From the NCBI GenBank assembly GCA_946902985.2, contig OX336388.2:136287846-136351845 (forward strand): DNA of 64,000 nt. Direction: 5' to 3'. Shown here in pieces: positions 1 to 10,679 of the stretch. Source of the DNA: Meconema thalassinum (taxonomy: Eukaryota > Arthropoda > Insecta > Orthoptera > Tettigoniidae). The position numbers were made by a program, and so were the translations under genes. Position 1 is the first letter of the stretch. Each line of letters opens with the position of its first letter. The notes below the pieces were generated by a model. It saw only the letters and a list, made by a program, of their open reading frames with translations. It did not search any database and was not told where the DNA came from.

Positions 1-652
1 ATATTCTTCTGTCGACCTGACGTATATTTAGGTCGCCATAATAAACCTCCTGTCACTCGTATCACAGCTGTCGCTCCAGCATAAATTGCAGTCTGAACAT
101 GGTTGAAACAATATGATTTCTGGTACAGATGCTGATAGAGAATGTCGTTCATTCTTTCAACAGCAATAGCAAGTTTCTTAGAGCAATATTGATTCGTGAT
201 TATGGGCCGCTCTATTGGATCAGTCCCTACACATTCTATGAGAGCCTTCCCAAATTCATATTCGAGTTGTTTCCGCACTGGATCTCCGAGTGCGTCCGGT
301 GATATAATTACATCTTTGTCATCTGAAGGAAGAACGGTGTGCCTTTGTTCATTGACCAGACGTGCACTCTCCTGACCTATGGATTCGTCTACAGAGTATT
401 GAGTATTGTCGGCAGCTATGTCAACCATTAGCAGCTTGAGGTGATGTTCTGGGATAAGTTTCTTCAATACTATAAGACGGTGCTGATCTGCTATTCTCTG
501 TTCCGTAACATTATTAACTGGGAATTTCTGTCAGAATGCAGCGTGCAACTTCTGTCTATATGCAGTACCGGTAGTGTCAGTTTCCATATTCGTTATCTGA
601 TAATATGAGCGCATGATAAACATATTCATTTCATTTGTCCATTTAATGCACT
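1..652 (-). mobile_element. R4/Dong-like LINE, 5' part, cut by window edge
   Basis: Read on the minus strand this stretch matches 30,655-31,300 over its whole length with scattered differences, so it is the 5' part of the same R4/Dong-like non-LTR retrotransposon family. Nothing in it encodes a long protein; in the other copy the coding region starts further downstream, which here would lie left of position 1. The 5' end of the element abuts a TAA/TTA-rich run at 653-675, as in the second copy. Family assignment rests on the second copy, where reverse transcriptase and a restriction-like endonuclease are visible. Confidence 0.75.
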
Positions 653-826
653 TTATTGTTATTATTATTATTTTTAAAGACCATAAACGCACTAGTACAT
701 GGGGCTGATAACTGTAATGTCTCTCAATGAAACAGCACCAGAATTACTGATAAAGAAATCGTCACTTTAAGCCCACATCGCCCCATTACAAACCATAGAT
801 TGCATCTCATTTATTCCATTTCATCT
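653..826 (-). repeat. Module upstream of R4/Dong-like copy, shared with second copy
   Basis: A TTA/TAA run at 653-675 is followed by sequence that, read on the minus strand, matches 30,561-30,654: shared blocks include ggaataaatgagat, a cggccccat-type block and agtgcgtttatgg. This copy holds about 80 bp more in the middle than the other. Either it is the distal 5' UTR of the LINE, or it is a separate repeat whose TAA run served as the insertion target. Confidence 0.6.

Positions 827-893
<67 letters not shown>
827..893. repeat. (CTTT)n microsatellite
   Basis: A nearly perfect run of CTTT units. The other R4/Dong-like copy has a matching GAAA run in the same relative position (30,513-30,560 on the opposite strand), so the microsatellite travels with the upstream module. 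Confidence 0.95.
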
Positions 894-895
<2 letters not shown>

Positions 896-1190
896 TATCT
901 CATCACTCCATTTCATCTCAATTCATTCATTTTATCACACCTCCTTTTTTAATAAAAAAAATAGCATACACCATCCATCAATTAGAATTACTGGAACACA
1001 CAGCACTCGTATACAAATTCCACACTACTTACGATTTAGCCAAGAACCCCTACCCCCTCTTTACTCACTTTCACACTCCACTACCCCCACCTCCAATTCT
1101 ATCTCACTTCTCCAGTTATTTCTCCTCGAGAGGCATTCTGCGGCCATCTATAGCCACTCACTCTTCATGGGTGGGAATAAAATGACTTTA
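894..1190. other. No feature seen
   Basis: AT- and C-rich low-complexity sequence with no open frame or repeat that I can assign. Confidence 0.6.
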
Positions 1191-1192
1191 TA

Positions 1193-1307
1193 CTGGGTGA
1201 TTCATAATTCCTATTACAAACTTCTAGGGGTTGTAGAGGGGAGTAAGCAGAACACATTTTGATTACCAACCCATGTTCGGACATGTATCGTTTCGATACC
1301 AAATCAG
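1193..1307 (+). repeat. Left terminal inverted repeat of mariner-like element
   Basis: Matches the reverse complement of 5750-5868 over about 115 bp with scattered substitutions. The shared core runs from TCATAATTCCTATTACAAAC to a TATCGTTTCGATAC block. TA precedes it. Confidence 0.85.
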
Positions 1308-1339
1308 TTTGATCGATAGCACATCACCCACGTATACAC

Positions 1340-1645
1340 TACAAGAGTTGTTCCTCGTGACGAACCTGCTTTTCATTACACAACGTGTACCTGTGCAGCA
1401 TGTTGTCTCTTATATGTCCCACGAGACCTGGTGTGTGTTCAATAATGCGCTTTGCCGCCAGATCGCGCGTAACAAAATCTTCTTCCTACTCGACAGGAGT
1501 CTCGTAAACAAGTTTCTTCATGTGGCCCCACAGGGAAAAAAATCGCGGGGAGTTTAATCTGGCGATAGTGATGGCCACGAATTTGGACCACCTCGACCTA
1601 TCCATCTTTCCCCGAATGTTCACGGACTGCACGTGCAATGGTGCT
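1340..1645 (-). pseudogene. Mariner-like transposase, C-terminal third
   Basis: On the minus strand, from the hAT insertion point outward, the frames read ARAVREHSG, then RWIGRGGP, SPD-stop-TPRDFF, WGHMKKLVYETPVE and a C-terminal tail RHEEQLL. This is the usual end of DUF4817-type mariner-like transposases, including the third catalytic region (SPDLTPLDFFLWG in intact relatives). At least two stops and two frameshifts are visible, one in a T/A run near 1533. It joins directly to the block ending at 4713 once the hAT insertion and one copy of its target duplication are removed. Confidence 0.8.
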
Positions 1646-1769
1646 AGGTTTGACAGATTTCAAGAATGGAAAAACGGAACACACGTCCCAAAACATGTTT
1701 TTATATTAAGGTTGTTGAATGTTGTAATAAATAATACACATTATATAATAAATCTTCTTCTTTCTCTCC

Positions 1770-4095
1770 TCAACCTGGCGGTTGGGGGGTAGCATGAATG
1801 TCTTCGTCCAAAGGTCTTCTATCCTGAGCCCGCTGTTTGATTCTTAAGGCCTTTTCAATAATTGTTCTCAGACTCAGGATTGCCTCCCTCGTTCCTCTAT
1901 TTCTTCTGAACCCGAATTGATCTTCTGAGAGATTTTCTTCAATTCTCTTCTCCATGCGGTGGTAAACAATTCTTGTGAGTATTTTGGAGTCACGAGTTGT
2001 CATCAAAGAACTCTGCTCTTGGTCGTCCTCTTCCTGCCTTGCCTTCCATTTTCCCTTTAAGCAGTGTGATGCACCATGATGAATGCCGGAGTAGGTGGTC
2101 TATCCAATTATTTCTTTTTTTTATTGTTTCTGTCAGATTGATGGTTTTTTCTGCTCTTCTTAGAACCTCTTCATTAGTTAGCCTTAGGGTCCAAGGTATA
2201 CGTAACATTCTTCGCCAGCACCACATTTCAAATGCACATAATCGTTTCTTGTTGGCCTTCAAATAGTGTCCAGGTTTCGCAACCATAGGTCGCAATGCTC
2301 CAAATGTAGCTTTTAATGAAGTGCTTTCTGACTTGTAGGGATATGGCTTTGGATGTTAGGAGACTTCTCTTCTTGTTGAAGGCTTCTTTAGCCAGGGCTA
2401 TTCGAGAGCGAATATCATTTTCACATCTCTCATCAGAAGTAATAATGCTTCCCAAGTACTTGAAAAGATTTACTTGAGCCAATCTTTCTCCTTCCAACCA
2501 TACATTACTGTTCTGACTACCACCTCGACTATATTTAATTATCTTGGTTTTTGTTAATCTTCATTTTACATTTTACCCTTAGATGATCATTTAATTCATG
2601 TAATGCAATTTCTAGTTTCTTTCTCATCATGTGCTATGAGGGCAATATCATCTGAGAAACGTATTGTTTGGCACAATTCACCGTTTATTTTTATTCCATG
2701 TGTGCATGTTGCTGAAAATTCTTTTATTACTTCTTCTACATACACATTGAAGAGCAGAGGTGAAAGGCTGCACCCTTGTCTTACTCCTTTCCCTATTTTC
2801 GCAGCCATTTGTTCCTTTCCAATAAGTGCTGTCTGGTTCTTGTGCAACTGGTAAATGATTTTCCCCACGTTCAAGTTTTTAAGGGCTTTGAACATAATGT
2901 TCCAATTTACATTACATTTCTCTATGTCAATGAAAGCAATGAGGATGTTTTTATTGATTCATATGGCCTTTTCAATAATTGTTCTCAGACTCAGGATTGT
3001 CTCCCTCGTTCGTCTATTTCTTCTGAACCCGAATTGATCTTCTGAGAGATTTTCTTCAATTCTCTTCTCCATGCGGTGGTAAACAATTCTTGTGAGTATT
3101 TTGGAGGCACGAGTTGTCAGACTTATAGTTCTGTAATCTTGACATTTCTGTGCATGGTTACTTTTTGCAATAGGTATCAGTACAGTTTTCTCAAAAGCTC
3201 CTGGTATTTGTCCTGTAGTATACATGTCATTTACAAGTTGATACAGAGAAGTTTTTGCCTTATCACCCAGTGTTTGTAGGATTTCACCTGGGATTGAGTC
3301 TATTCCGGGTGCTTTCCTTAGTTTTAAACCTTTCAAAGCTTTATCAAATCCTCCCTAAGTATATAGGGTCCCAGACCATCTTGTTCAGTATCAGTGTCTT
3401 TCTCTAATGCATCGTCATCTAGTTGACCTTCATATAAGTCTTCTACATATTCTTTCCATCTTGTAGCTATCTTATCCTCTTCTATTATCACATCTCCATT
3501 GTTGTCTTTTATTGTACTCAAGGGCTTTGTTTTCCATTGGAATTGTCTACGAATTTCCGAGAAAGCTTGCTCGGTATTTGCTTTAGTCATGTTTTCATCT
3601 ATCTCTTTGCATTTCGCTTCAATCCATTGTTCTCTAGCCTTTTTGGTTTCTCGGTTAATTTTATTTCTTATCTCCTTTTGGCCAATTGGCGCTCAGTCAT
3701 TAATTCCAAAATGTGTGGTGTAATCCAAGGCTGTAAATTCTTCTTTCTTCTTTTCCAAAACACTTTTCTGCTGCATCAACTATTTGCCCCTTGTTTTCTT
3801 CCCACTTTTCTTGGATATTATGTCCGCTCAGTCCCTCAGTATCATTCTTGTCATCAGTTACTTCCTTGAACTTTATAATTGCTTCAGTGTTTTTCATTGC
3901 TTTACTCAAGTTTCATTTTGGTGTGGGTCTTTCTATCTTTTTCTTTTTGGGTTTTAGTTGGTTCGTCATCAGCACAAGGTTGTGATCAGAGTCGACATCA
4001 GCTCCAGGGTAGCTTTTGCTTAGTTTTACTTGATTTCGATATCGTTCTTTAACTAGTATATAATCTAGTTGATATCTATTTCCATTTCCTGTCAT
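1770..4095 (-). mobile_element. RTE-like LINE, frameshifted and internally rearranged
   Basis: Minus-strand blocks follow in order: end of an AP endonuclease (YQLDYILV and DVDSDHNLV, about 4095-3913), a linker (3909-3333), reverse transcriptase with KAPGIDSIPGEIL, DYRTISL and EDQFGFRRNR (3336-2959), GVRQGCSLSPLLFNVY and FSDDIALIAHD (2895-2596; FSDD replaces the usual FADD), KYLGSIIT and ATYGCETWTL (2497-2228), then FEMWCWRRMLRIPW with a GRGRPR tail (2295-1990). The FEMWCWRRMLR region is typical of RTE/BovB-like elements. Frameshifts separate most blocks. The last C-terminal residues (AQDRRPLDEDIHATPQPPG) lie at 1770-1840 after an inserted duplicate of the RT segment. Confidence 0.75.
1844..2003 (-). 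repeat. Internal duplicate of an RT segment in the RTE-like LINE
   Basis: This stretch repeats about 2963-3121 almost exactly and in the same orientation; both encode SKILTRIVYHRMEKRIEENL followed by SEDQFGFRRNR. It interrupts the C-terminal part of the LINE between GRGRPRAEFFDD and RIKQRAQDRR. Both copies are preceded by similar ttgattc sequence, which suggests a microhomology-guided join. Confidence 0.75.
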
Positions 4096-4164
4096 TGTAT
4101 TAAATAAACATTACATTATCAAATACACAACATTAAAATTAGATATTGCTGACATATCATATAG

Positions 4165-4575
4165 GCCTATGACACCAGCAACTTACAAATACTTTTCATT
4201 TGAACGACCCTTTGCAAGGAATTTTTATTTGTAAGTACCTTCTGATAAAATTCACTACAATTTTCGTCATAATTGTAATATGTGAACAATTCTTGTTTTA
4301 TCAAACTAATGGAGCGTCTGTTTCTATCATCTCTCCATTTGATATTCATGACAGAATAAACTCACTCTTTAAAAGCATCGGAGGGGAAAATGCTGAGTAT
4401 TAACTTCCCAAGGACTAAGGTATTCCTTAATGTTGTTGCCCTTAATAAATCTATAACATGTACCCATCTATCTGAAACAGACATAGAAATCATTTTCTCT
4501 TTCAAACTTGCACCTGTACCACCAGAAAACAAGCTAGATCTTGCAATCAATTCTGAAGCGGGACATTTGAAAATC
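4165..4575 (-). pseudogene. hAT transposase C-terminal (dimerisation) fragment
   Basis: Two minus-strand frames overlap in sense. The first (about 4550-4362) reads SDRWVHVIDLLRATTLRN and GKLILSIFPSDAF. The second (4349-4167) continues MNIKWRDDRNRRSISLIKQE and ELFTYYNYDENCSEFYQKVL. This order (LIL-IFPS-A ... NIKWRDDRNR ... LF-Y-N) matches the C-terminal dimerisation region of arthropod hAT-type transposases. One frameshift separates the halves and there is no upstream catalytic region. Confidence 0.6.
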
Positions 4576-4712
4576 GGTGCGAAATTGAATATATTATCAA
4601 ATTAACAAAAAAATGGAATATTTGGCGTTCCGTTAAAGATTAAAACGGAACGCGGATCAAAAAAAGAAAAAACGGATTTGTTCCGGGTAAAACGGAACGT
4701 CTGGCAACCCTA

Positions 4713-5511
4713 GCTGGTGCGCCATTATGTTGGTACTACATTTGCTGACGTAGTGCCAATGGAAAATCTTCATAGAACTCTACCAGCACCTCTTGCAGGA
4801 AGGTCAAGTACCTGGGACCCGTTAGGCGGTACGGAAGAAGGTACGGCCCAATCAGATGACATCAACGATACCAGCCCATACATTGATGCCGAACCGTTGC
4901 TGAAATCCACGTGGCTGTATGGCATACGGATTATCTTCTGCCCAAACGTGACTGTTTTGACAGTTAAAAGCAACATTCCTGGTGAATTGAGTTTCATCGG
5001 TGAAAGGAACGTGACGCGGAAAGTGGGGTGTGCTATTACAATGGTGTAGAAACCAAGCACAGAAATTAGCACGTGGCGCGATATCTGCTGGGACCATTGC
5101 TTGAAATTTCTGTGGTTGGAAAGGATGCAGTTGCTGGTCACGCAAAACATGCCAGACGCACGATTGGGACCCATTCACGGCATCGGCAATGTTACACGTA
5201 CTCGTCAACGGGTCCGCTTCTACGTGATGAAGAACGTCTTCTTCAAAGTCAACAGTGCGACGCGTCTGTGGAGTACCACTATCAGCTCCCCTCGGCTGGA
5301 ATGTACCAGATTCTTGCAGTCTTTGTTGTAGCCTAACATAAATGGTATGTGATGGGATTGGGCGATCCAGGAAACGTTTATGATACGTGCGTTGTGCAGC
5401 TCGACCATTACGTCCAACTTCGCCGTACATTAGTAACATCTCGGTGTACTCTTCAAATGTGTATGCTGCCAATCCTGTACTGCTGAACGACTGGATCACA
5501 ACTGCTGTCAA
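4713..5511 (-). pseudogene. Mariner-like transposase, N-terminal two thirds (DUF4817 type)
   Basis: Starting at 5511, the frame gives an N-terminal helix-turn-helix region of the DUF4817 kind found in insect mariner-like transposases (TFEEYTEMLLMYGEVGRNGRAA), then a second DNA-binding stretch (TSTCNIADAVNG) and the first catalytic region with FTDETQFTRN, whose Asp is the first acidic residue. NSHVWAEDNP and INVWAGIV follow. The frame then breaks near 4852 and resumes in another frame toward QHNGAPA, just before the hAT insertion at 4712. The second catalytic position, normally Asp in HDGAPAH-like motifs, reads Asn here. A stop precedes that motif. The copy is dead. Confidence 0.8.
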
Positions 5512-5749
5512 AGTGGAATTGCTGTCACTACCGTTTGTAAACGAACAGATGACAAGATATCATTGGACAGTGGTCTCGTCCTGTAATGCGCCCTGAATGG
5601 ATCACAACTTCTGTCAAAGTGGACGCTGTCACTACGGTTTGTAAACCGAAGACATACGTACCGTATGCCATCAGGGGACTGCAGAGTTTGCCCTCAGCCA
5701 ATGTTATTTGTGTTCCGTGAAGTGGGCGATGTAAAATGAAAGTAATCTT

Positions 5750-5868
5750 CAAACCGATTTAGTATCGAAACGATAAATGTCCGGACAAGGGTTCATGTTC
5801 AAACTGTGATCTACTTAGTCTCCTCTACAACCCCCAGAAGTTTGTAATAGGAATTATAAATCGCCCTG
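5750..5868 (-). repeat. Right terminal inverted repeat of mariner-like element
   Basis: Inverted partner of 1193-1307, followed by TA at 5869-5870. The palindromic block TATCGTTTCGATA type sequence near the inner edge is present in both ends. Confidence 0.85.
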
Positions 5869-5870
5869 TA

Positions 5871-6512
5871 CATGGACGCTCGCAAGGTGGAGGAAGGGGG
5901 TGAGACTGAGAACAACCTTTCTTTGAAAAGGTGCTTACAGTATTCTAATTAATTTTGTGCTAACATTCTGTCGGGCGCAACTTTATATATAGCAGCAGTG
6001 GGCCCATTAAGCCTGTCTGGCACACCTCAGAAATCTCAATTTTAACAAATTACAATATTTGCAGAAGAACAGTTTTGCTACAATAGTGAATTCACTCATT
6101 TGTTCTCTACATATTAGGTATTGGTGCACGATCAGGCGCAATCTGCCTGGCCGGTCATTTTTGCAACAACAGCAAATGTGAAGGAGGGCCATTGACAAAT
6201 TGGTCGATATGGACTTGATCCAATGTCATGTGGAAAGAGGTAACTACTGAAAGGTGGAAGTAGCTTCACACCCGCGAATGACGAATATGAGATAGGAATT
6301 AACTCGTGTGCCTGTCAGATCAGTAGCACCCACCGGAAGGTTAAAATCATCCTATCTCAGTTATACAATGGTGCTGGTGTGCTTTCGCTTTATATTAGAC
6401 ACTTGAGTAATATTATGGAATGAATAATGTAATTTATATGCGCGTACATTTCCTTCGCGTGTATTGTGTTTACTATGACCGGCCGCCTAGACTGTGTCTG
6501 TGTGCTTATAGT

Positions 6513-6544
<32 letters not shown>

Positions 6545-7980
6545 TTTCGTGTGCATGGGTTACGAATGGATTTATATTTCATTTAAAGGTTATCTTATCT
6601 TATTATATATAATCTAAAAACGATGCACCGGTACTGACTCATTAATCATCGCATCTTTGTAACCACAAGGGCTATGGAACTGAAATTTTGCATGTTGATT
6701 ACCCTCAGTTTGTAGGTGCTCACTTATAAAATACTGCTCTTAGAATATTGAACCTTTAAGTTGGGTCTGTTCGACCATTTGGCTCTCATGCATGGGTTAA
6801 TATAGCCAAAATAGAAGTTGCACAAAGACTGGACATAACACATTTTACGCCTCTCGGCTTGGCACATGGAACAATACCTGAAAAGTTCCAGAGGGACCCC
6901 AAAACCACATTTTAAGGCCCGAAAAGTAGCCCTTTTCTAGACAGGTCTATTTCCAAATTACTTTCTTCGCTCTGGAAAACAGATAAACAAATGGCCAAAC
7001 GAAACCATGGCAATAGTAGATTAACTTTCAATTTCTCTCTGTAAAAGGGCGAGAAGCGTCTGCTGACAACATGCTATTATTCTGCTGCTTCCCTCTTCTG
7101 CTTGGCTCGTTGTTCCAGCTAACCAACTGATTACCACCAACATTAGCTGTTGGTTTTCTGTTCGTCTAATCTCGGAGAAATCTAGATTGACTCGTTGATT
7201 GATTCTTTTGCTACGATTTTCTTCTTTCTCTTGGCTCGGATAAATACAATTCATGTCTTGCGCTTGTTTATTCATTTTAATTCACAATGTTACACACTCC
7301 TCGGTCTTCAATGTATGACAGTTTGTTTCAATTTAGTAGTGGCAAACTACCTCACTCCACACCTTGGGTTTTCGTGGGGTTCTACCCATATGACCTATTC
7401 GGGTCCAAGCTCTGTGAACTTGCGGGGTGAGGTGAAGTGGTAGGTGGGAAGAGAAGGGCCTGTCAACAGCCCCTGTGTTATCTGGAACTGATATATATTC
7501 CAATACTGCTGATCTAGGGGCGTTGCTCTAACCACTGTGGTGTTGCGAATGAGTGAGTCATCGACTAAAGCATTTGGTTCTGTTACTAAGCATGGACCGG
7601 GAACCCTCATCACTCGTCACCATCACACCTCATAGTCCGCGATCCACATTCCTGTCAGGTTCACAGAGCTTGGAACCGAGCAGTGCATCAGTAGGCGAAT
7701 CCGACCAGCCTCTGGGCTGATTACTTAACGGACAGACAGAGCTTCCAAATTGCAGCGAGATTGGTTTAAACGAACTTCTTTTGTATTTTGTTGCTTCATT
7801 TATAGGAGCTTCCAACATTCTTGTAATCTGTCCCTTGTACTAGTGGGCATACTTGTAACAGGAACCTGGATTCGGAAGGAGGTAGCCGTGGCCTTCAGTG
7901 AGGTACCATCTGCACTAGGTCTAACCCTCGGACCAAAATTTTCCTTACCTAGGCATTTTAATGAACCGCTTGATTTTTAA
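5871..7980. other. Unassigned 2.1-kb stretch with an ATTT microsatellite
   Basis: No coding region is recognised. There is an (ATTT)n run at about 6514-6547. Short open frames here are unsupported. Around 7520-7540 the minus strand holds TGGTTAGAGCAAC, resembling a pol III box A, but no box B follows. Confidence 0.6.
6514..6547. repeat. (ATTT)n microsatellite
   Basis: About eight perfect ATTT units. Confidence 0.95.
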
Positions 7981-8640
7981 TCCTACTTTTCACATTTTGT
8001 AAAATGTAAAAATGTAAAATGTAAAATGAGATCGATCCAGGCAAATATGTGTCTGTCTGTCTGTCCTGTCTGTCTGTGTGTGTGTCGCCCCCTATCAACT
8101 CCTAAACGGCTGCAGCTATCGAAACCAAATTTGGTATGAGTAAATATCTATACCTGAGTAACGCACGGCCATATTTGAAAATGACGTCAGTGCTACCAAC
8201 TGCTAGAAAATCGAACTTGAAAGTTGAGCTCCATGCAGGTATGCATGGGAGCTATTCCAAAATCGGCACCCATATAGAAAATAATATTTCAGTTTAATTT
8301 CCAGGAGGCTATATATAACTGTGGTACGAACATGATTGTCAGCCTGCTGATAGACCCAACATTTAAATGCAAGTAACTTCTCTACTATCAAATGGATTTC
8401 AAACAAATTTCGTATGTGGTTCGTGTACCATAACTAATATTCCTATGTGTATTCATAAGAGCCAGCAGGGCTGCCAACTGTTAATAAATGCACTTTCTAT
8501 TTTGTTACCCGAATATAAAAATATGAGAAAGTGTGCAAGAACACAACTCTGAACTTTGCATATGCATAGTACCTGACATTCTAGATTTATTTGGAGTATA
8601 CGTCTGTGCTATCAACGTGACGTCGACGTCAAGATATTGT
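7981..8640 (+). mobile_element. HINE-like element, family C, 3'-truncated
   Basis: It begins CCTACTTTTCACATTTTG, followed by ATGAGATCGATCC, a GTCT/GTGT microsatellite, and CCCCCTATCAACTCCTAAACG. The same order is found, reversed, in the complete family C copy at 51,559-53,010. Anchor-like blocks gctaccaac (8192), gctgccaac (8470) and gctatcaac (8608) continue the family C array with small deletions. The 3' hairpin end is missing. No protein is encoded. Confidence 0.7.
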
Positions 8641-8902
8641 GTGACGCGGAAGTACACGCTACATAGTTACGAACAGAATGCCACTATATTTGCCAATGAC
8701 TGTACTTCAGCAGTAGTTTGAGATAGCTTTGTCCATCATCTGACCGCATGCGGCAGCTGACAACAAGACAGGTACTGTAGTATCTCGCCTCCAGAATTCC
8801 ATTAAGATTTTTCACTCGTCTAAAAGAAACGTCCGGCCTGTACTGTCTGCACGGTGGTGTCGTCACGTGCTCAAGCCTGGAATTCCATTACATCAGACCG
8901 GT

Positions 8903-10563
8903 GATGACAACTGTGAAGCGTGGTGAATTCTTCGGAATACACGGTCCCACAGATAAAGACAAAGAAGGTAGGGATGAAAAGCTTACCGCCAAACGAGCGT
9001 CTTATAAAGGGCAAATCACTCGATTTAAGAATACATCAGAGATCTTGATCCTTCAGAAGCTCAATTAGATTTATTAAAACACCGTGTAAATGACTATGAA
9101 CGTTCTTTTGAAAATTATTGTAATATTCAAACCGAAATCGAAACTTGTATGCTCAATCAAACAGACGATCGAGTAGAAGTAGAAAATCAATACTACGAAG
9201 GCATAGGCTCTGCTTTTAAAATAATTCGCCAACTTGAAGAAGAACAGAAAGAGGACGCTTCTGTTCTTGGTTCCCTCCACGAACAGCAAACCTCGTCTCG
9301 TGAGGGCACTCACAAACCGAAACCAATTCTACCCAAAATTAATTTGCCTCACTTCTCTGGAGACGAATCTACTTGGGATTCTTTCTACGACCTTTTTTGC
9401 TCCCTTGTTCATGATAATGAAGACATTGAAGTCATCTACAATTTTCATTATTTGAGATCCATTCTCCAGGGTCAATCCCTGCAGTTAGTTGAAGCACTTC
9501 CATTAAGTGCCGAAAATTACCCCATTGCCTTTAATTTATTGAAGGAAAGATACGGTAATCTACGGTTACGTATTCAACGCCATATGAAAGCTCTATTTAA
9601 CTTGCCTTCGGCACAACATAATGACGTCACTAGTACTCTTATCGATACCACACAACTCCATGTAAAAGCATTATCCCAATTAGATCAACCCACTGACTAT
9701 TGGGACACTTTCCTAATACATTTAGTGGTTTCTAAAGTTGACACTGCTACCCTTCAAGCTTGGGAAAAGGAACTTTCTAACAATGATGATTATTCCTACG
9801 AACATTTAGTCACCTTCATATATGCTAGATGTCAACTTTTAACCGCTTTAGCTAATCAAAGTGAATCTTCTTCTCCTAACTTTAGATTTGAATCATTGTC
9901 TCTTAAATCCAAAAGCGAATATGCAGCGCCTCGCACTAAAAAACCGGGTCTAGCTCTTCTAAACCCAAGTCACACGCCACTGGTTACCAAACTAGGTCTA
10001 GTGAACGCCGTATTCCAAGTTCTCTTGCTTTAAATACTCAAAGTGAACCCCTTAAATGTTTAATTGAACCGTTAAAGTGCATACTTAGCAAACATTCCAA
10101 TGCTTTATACTTATGTAAATCCTTTAAGGAATTATCAGTTGATGACAGAAGGAAATTAGTCGCACAGAACAAATATTGTTTTAATTGCCTCTCTCCTAAG
10201 CATTCTGCTTCTAATTGCAAGTCCTCCAGACGCTGTTTCCATTGCGAAAAGGCACATTACACCTTATTACATCGTCATGATCAATCGAGGTCATCAGCAG
10301 CATCCACTTCTCAAAAAGGTGATAATACTAGCAGTCCCAATGCTTCATCTTTTATTCAAAACGCTAAGTCTTTGGGTAGTGCTCAAGTACTGTTATCCAC
10401 TGTTCAAGTTGAAGTTCAGGATAAATCTGGCAACTGGGTCCACGCACGAGGTCTTCTTGATTCAGCGGCAACCCATGACTTCGTTTCCAATTCTTTGATC
10501 AAAAAACAAGGCTTACCAGTAACTCCCACTTCTATTAATGTATCAGGCATTAACAGCTTATAA
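8903..10563 (+). pseudogene. BEL/Pao gag and protease region
   Basis: A possible start is ATG at 8903 (MTTVKRGEFFGIHGP), followed by EKLTAKRASYKGQITRFKN, a frameshift near 9045, and a long frame with LDLLKHRVNDYERSF. The DUF1759-type gag core follows (KINLPHFSGDESTWDSFYD, YNFHYLRSILQG, LLKERYGN). A second frameshift in an A run near 9940 leads to the zinc knuckles (CFNCLSPKHSASNC and CFHCEKAHYTLLH) and an aspartic protease of DUF1758 type with LLDSAATHDFVSNSL as the active-site region. The frame stops at 10,561. Gag binds RNA and forms particles; the protease would process the polyprotein. At least two frameshifts make it inactive. Confidence 0.8.
8921..8946 (+). repeat. 26-bp block shared with BEL/Pao 3' end; hairpin with one mismatch
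   Basis: Differs at one position from 14,220-14,245. Positions 8923-8942 fold as an 8-bp stem with one A-A mismatch around a C(TTCG)G loop. Here it may also be inside gag coding sequence. Confidence 0.7.
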
Positions 10564-10679
10564 TCACAAGCTTTGCAGTTCTCAAAACTAACCATAAAGG
10601 ATAATTGTCATAGAAATAATTTTCTGAAAATTAATTGCCTCATTCTTAACAGCATCGGAGAGGATACTCCAAGCCACTC

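Larger units (their letters stand above)
1645..4712 (-). mobile_element. hAT-type DNA transposon inserted in the mariner-like element
   Basis: The left end reads TAGGTTTGACAG from 1645; the right end, read inward on the minus strand from 4712, is TAGGGTTGCCAG. The flanks are AATGGTGC (1637-1644) and GCTGGTGC (4713-4720), an 8-bp duplication with 6 matches, as expected for hAT. The insertion splits the host transposase at its GAPA motif. Inside are a hAT C-terminal coding remnant (4165-4575) and an RTE-like LINE (about 1770-4095). The N-terminal coding part is missing, so this is a deleted, non-autonomous copy. Confidence 0.75.
1193..5868 (-). mobile_element. Mariner-like DNA transposon split by a nested hAT element
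   Basis: The ends are long inverted repeats of about 115 bp. The left end begins CTGGGTGATTCATAATTCC at 1193; the right end, read inward on the minus strand from 5868, begins CAGGGCGATTTATAATTCC. Both are bordered by TA (1191-1192 and 5869-5870), the classic Tc1/mariner target duplication. The transposase lies on the minus strand in two blocks, 5511-4713 and 1645-1340, separated by a 3.07-kb insertion at 1645-4712. Without that insertion the element would be about 1.6 kb, a normal size for this superfamily. Confidence 0.85.
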
